Source of the DNA: Betaproteobacteria bacterium
Lineage (GTDB): Bacteria; Pseudomonadota; Gammaproteobacteria; Burkholderiales; Rhodocyclaceae
Assembly: GCA_016703785.1 (NCBI GenBank)
Contig: JADJBM010000034.1
Span: 62,001 to 126,000 of the forward strand
DNA: 64,000 nucleotides
Direction of reading: 5' to 3'
The notes under the pieces are model-generated. The model saw only the letters and a list, made by a program, of their open reading frames with translations. It was not told the origin of the DNA and ran no database searches. Numbering within the stretch: position 1 is the stretch's first letter; the number at the start of each line of letters is the position of its first letter. The position numbers and the translations under genes were made by a program. Shown here in pieces: positions 62,135 through 64,000 of this stretch.

Positions 62135-63303
62135 AGCGCTATGGACTCGCGGTCCTGGTCGCCGCCGCGTTGCTTGCGGGCGCCTGGTCGCTGACGTCAG
62201 CGCGGCCAGAGCAGTCGCGATTGGCGTCTTTGCCGCCGGTGCCCGTGCCGGCGGGCAATCCGATGGGCGATGACAAGATTGCGCTGGGACGCATGCTCTT
62301 CTTCGATGCACGGCTGTCGGGCGATGGCTCCACCTCCTGCGCATCCTGCCATGTGCCGGAGCTCGGCTGGAGTCACAGTGACGCGCTGGCACCCGGCTAT
62401 CCAGGCCACCGGCTCTGGCGCAATAACCCGACGGTACTCAATGCCGCGCACTACAAGCGCCTCATGTGGGATGGGACGCTCGACAGCCTGGAGATTCAGG
62501 CGCGCTCGGCGATGCAGGCACCCGTGGAGGGCAACGGCAAGCCGTTCGTGGTGGAAATGCGCTTGCGCCTGATTCCCGAATATGTCGCGCGCTTCCGCCA
62601 GGTTTTCGGCAGCGCGTGGCCGCAGCTGGATGACGCCTGGCGCGCGATTGCTGCTTTTGAGCGCACGGTAGTCTCGGATCCTCGTCAAGTGCCTTTCGAC
62701 CGCTATCTGGCCGGCGACAATAACGCCCTGTCCGATGCGGCCCGCCGTGGCATGGCTTTGTTCGAGGGCAAGGCCGGCTGCATCCAGTGCCATTACGGCG
62801 CACTCGCGACCGATGAAGGTTTTCATGCGCTGGGGGTGCCACGGCAACCGCTGTTTGATGCGAACCCGCTGGTGCAGATCGCCGTTCGCTGGCAGAACAG
62901 GCAAAGAGATGTGCCGAGCGCCGTATACCGCAATCTGGACGAGGATCTCGGCCGCTACTATCAGACGCGTGATAAGGCGGATATCGGGAAGTTTCGCACG
63001 CCCAGCCTGCGCGAGCTGAAGTACACCGCGCCCTACATGCACAACGGCGTTTTCGCCACGCTGCGCGAAGTGGTGGACTTCTTTGATGCCGGCGGTGGCG
63101 AAACGCCCAACAAGTCGCCGTTGCTCAGGCCGCTCGGTTTGTCCGACGAAGAGAAGAACGACCTGGTTGCATTCCTCGCTGCCCTCAGCATGGAGCGGCC
63201 TTTGATCGTCGCGGTGCCGGCACTGCCTCCGATGGCGCCGCTCGGCGGCGTTGCGGACTGTGCAACGGACTACGGCGACGGGATCACGAAGGTAAAGCAA
63301 TGA
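62131..63303 (+). CDS. Dihaem cytochrome c peroxidase / MauG family protein, copy 2
   Basis: 390 residues from GTG 62131 with a signal segment (GLAVLVAAALLAGAWSLTSA). Haem sites are STSCASCHVPELGWSHS and KAGCIQCHYGALATDEG; C-terminal FRTPSLRELKYTAPYMHNGV is typical. About the same layout as copy 1, but it diverges clearly outside the haem regions, so it is not a recent duplicate. GTGA overlap with copy 1; its stop overlaps the ATG of the next gene, so the pair and the NOR-like gene are translated together. Confidence 0.87.
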   Translation: MKRYGLAVLVAAALLAGAWSLTSARPEQSRLASLPPVPVPAGNPMGDDKIALGRMLFFDARLSGDGSTSCASCHVPELGWSHSDALAPGYPGHRLWRNNPTVLNAAHYKRLMWDGTLDSLEIQARSAMQAPVEGNGKPFVVEMRLRLIPEYVARFRQVFGSAWPQLDDAWRAIAAFERTVVSDPRQVPFDRYLAGDNNALSDAARRGMALFEGKAGCIQCHYGALATDEGFHALGVPRQPLFDANPLVQIAVRWQNRQRDVPSAVYRNLDEDLGRYYQTRDKADIGKFRTPSLRELKYTAPYMHNGVFATLREVVDFFDAGGGETPNKSPLLRPLGLSDEEKNDLVAFLAALSMERPLIVAVPALPPMAPLGGVADCATDYGDGITKVKQ

Positions 63304-64000
63304 TCGATAGCGTATTCGGCAACATCTGGAGCCGTCTTGTGATGGACCGCCGCAACTGGTGGCTGCCGTTGCTGGTGGTGCTGACGATTGGTTTGGGCAG
63401 CATGATCTTCGTTGGCACACGCACCTACCAGGACGCCCCGCCGATCCCGGACTTCGTTGCCGAATCCGGCGAGACGGTGGTCTCGGCGGCTGCCATCACG
63501 CGCGGCCAGATCGTATTCCTCAAATACGGCCTGATGAACCACGGCTCCATGTTCGGCGACGGCGCCGGCCGCGGGCCGGACTTCACCGCCGATGCCCTGC
63601 ATGCCATGGCGCTCGCCATGCGTGATTACCACGCTTCGCGCGAAGGCGTCGATGCGGCCGGTGCGCAAGCCCGTGTCCAGGCCGAGATCCGCCACAACCG
63701 CTTCGATCCGGCCAGCAACCGCGCCACGGTGGGCGCGGCCCAGGCCTACGCCCGCGCGCGAACTGGAGCGCCGCTATGCCGCCATGTTCCGCGGCGAGGG
63801 CACCGAGGCCTTCCATCCGGCCGGCTACATCTCCGATGCGGCGGAACTGCGCGACCTGGCTGCCTTCTTCTTCTGGGGCGGCTGGGTGTGCGGCGCCACG
63901 CGCCCCGGCCAGGACTACAGCTACACGCACAACTGGCCCTACGACGAACTGGCCGGCAACCGCCCCAGCGCGCCGATCATGATGTGGAGCGTGGCCGCCG
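63300..64000 (+). CDS. Quinol-type nitric oxide reductase-like protein, N-terminus (cut by window end, frameshifted)
   Basis: The first ~230 residues are visible. One membrane helix (WWLPLLVVLTIGLGSMIFVG) is followed by the periplasmic qNOR N-domain: TRTYQDAPPIPDFVAESGET, RGQIVFLKYGLMNHGSMFGD, GAGRGPDFTADALHAMALAM. The frame breaks near 63755 (one extra base in a GCGCGCG run), then continues RELERRYAAMFRGEGTEAFH, AAFFFWGGWVCGA and YSYTHNWPYDELAGN to the window end. Such enzymes reduce NO with quinol; a nitric oxide dismutase shares this N-domain. The start overlaps the upstream dihaem gene by one base triplet. Confidence 0.85.
   Translation, partial: MIDSVFGNIWSRLVMDRRNWWLPLLVVLTIGLGSMIFVGTRTYQDAPPIPDFVAESGETVVSAAAITRGQIVFLKYGLMNHGSMFGDGAGRGPDFTADALHAMALAMRDYHASREGVDAAGAQARVQAEIRHNRFDPASNRATVGAAQAYARARTGAPLCRHVPRRGHRGLPSGRLHLRCGGTARPGCLLLLGRLGVRRHAPRPGLQLHAQLALRRTGRQPPQRADHDVERGR

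Overview
The window is high-GC proteobacterial chromosome, most likely a betaproteobacterium of the Rhodocyclales type. This rests on gene content and order: the yicC / Ser-Thr kinase / PP2C / rph / rdgB / hemW block, rapZ, NusG-II plus Gx transporter, and abundant c-type cytochromes. The species cannot be fixed from the sequence alone. One tRNA-Gly(UCC) is present. No CRISPR array, transposase or prophage gene was recognised.

Layout. (1) 1-8034: a co-directional leucine/isovalerate-type catabolic operon. It holds the end of an acyl-CoA dehydrogenase, two DsbA/2-hydroxychromene-2-carboxylate isomerase-like proteins, methylcrotonyl-CoA carboxylase beta (liuB) and alpha (liuD, frameshifted), methylglutaconyl-CoA hydratase (liuC), HMG-CoA lyase (liuE), a DUF1289 protein and a metallo-beta-lactamase-fold hydrolase. 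(2) 8084-14710: a frameshifted acyltransferase, two EamA exporters (one frameshifted), a crotonase, and between them a compositionally different insert (about 10.2-12.9 kb) with a trypsin-like protease, a HEPN-like protein and a secreted protein. (3) 14821-19064: rapZ (with an in-frame repeat insertion), NusG-II protein, Gx transporter (with a poly-G tract), LON-domain protein, mutY and flavin reductase. (4) 19193-26243: a sensor kinase and a sigma-54 activator, then a strong -24/-12 promoter and a three-gene cytochrome operon ending in a nine-haem cytochrome c / cytochrome b fusion. (5) 26303-40617: housekeeping genes (tRNA-Gly, thiSG, trmB, hemW, rdgB, rph, yicC), a 1259-residue PAS/GAF/GGDEF/EAL protein, an HD-GYP protein, a kinase/phosphatase pair, and alanine dehydrogenase with an Lrp-type regulator. 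(6) 40645-47479: MarR regulator, amino acid/amine permease, aldehyde dehydrogenase, omega-aminotransferase, Tm-1-like UPF0261 protein and HAD hydrolase. (7) 47489-64000: an AraC-type regulator and a long co-directional cluster. It encodes a tryptophan tryptophylquinone (TTQ) aromatic amine dehydrogenase (aauB-E-D-A), a cytochrome c, DUF1329 and DUF1302 envelope proteins, an RND/MMPL permease, a TerB-like protein, a YCF48-like beta-propeller, an aldehyde dehydrogenase, another cytochrome c and two MauG-like dihaem proteins. It ends in a quinol-type nitric-oxide-reductase-like protein cut by the window edge.

How the parts work together (inference). Regions 5 (end) to 7 read as an amine-utilisation territory with two routes. 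One is cytoplasmic: permease, amine:pyruvate transaminase, aldehyde dehydrogenase, and alanine dehydrogenase to regenerate pyruvate. The other is periplasmic: TTQ dehydrogenase feeding electrons to cytochrome c, with its own maturation proteins and an envelope module. A 13-base identical sequence lies upstream of both the aminotransferase and the TTQ operon and is a candidate operator for the AraC-type regulator.

Caution. At least ten genes contain single-base frameshifts, several at homopolymers where one base more or less restores a normal protein. Uncorrected indel errors in the assembly are the simplest explanation, so the 'broken' genes should not be taken as real pseudogenes without checking.
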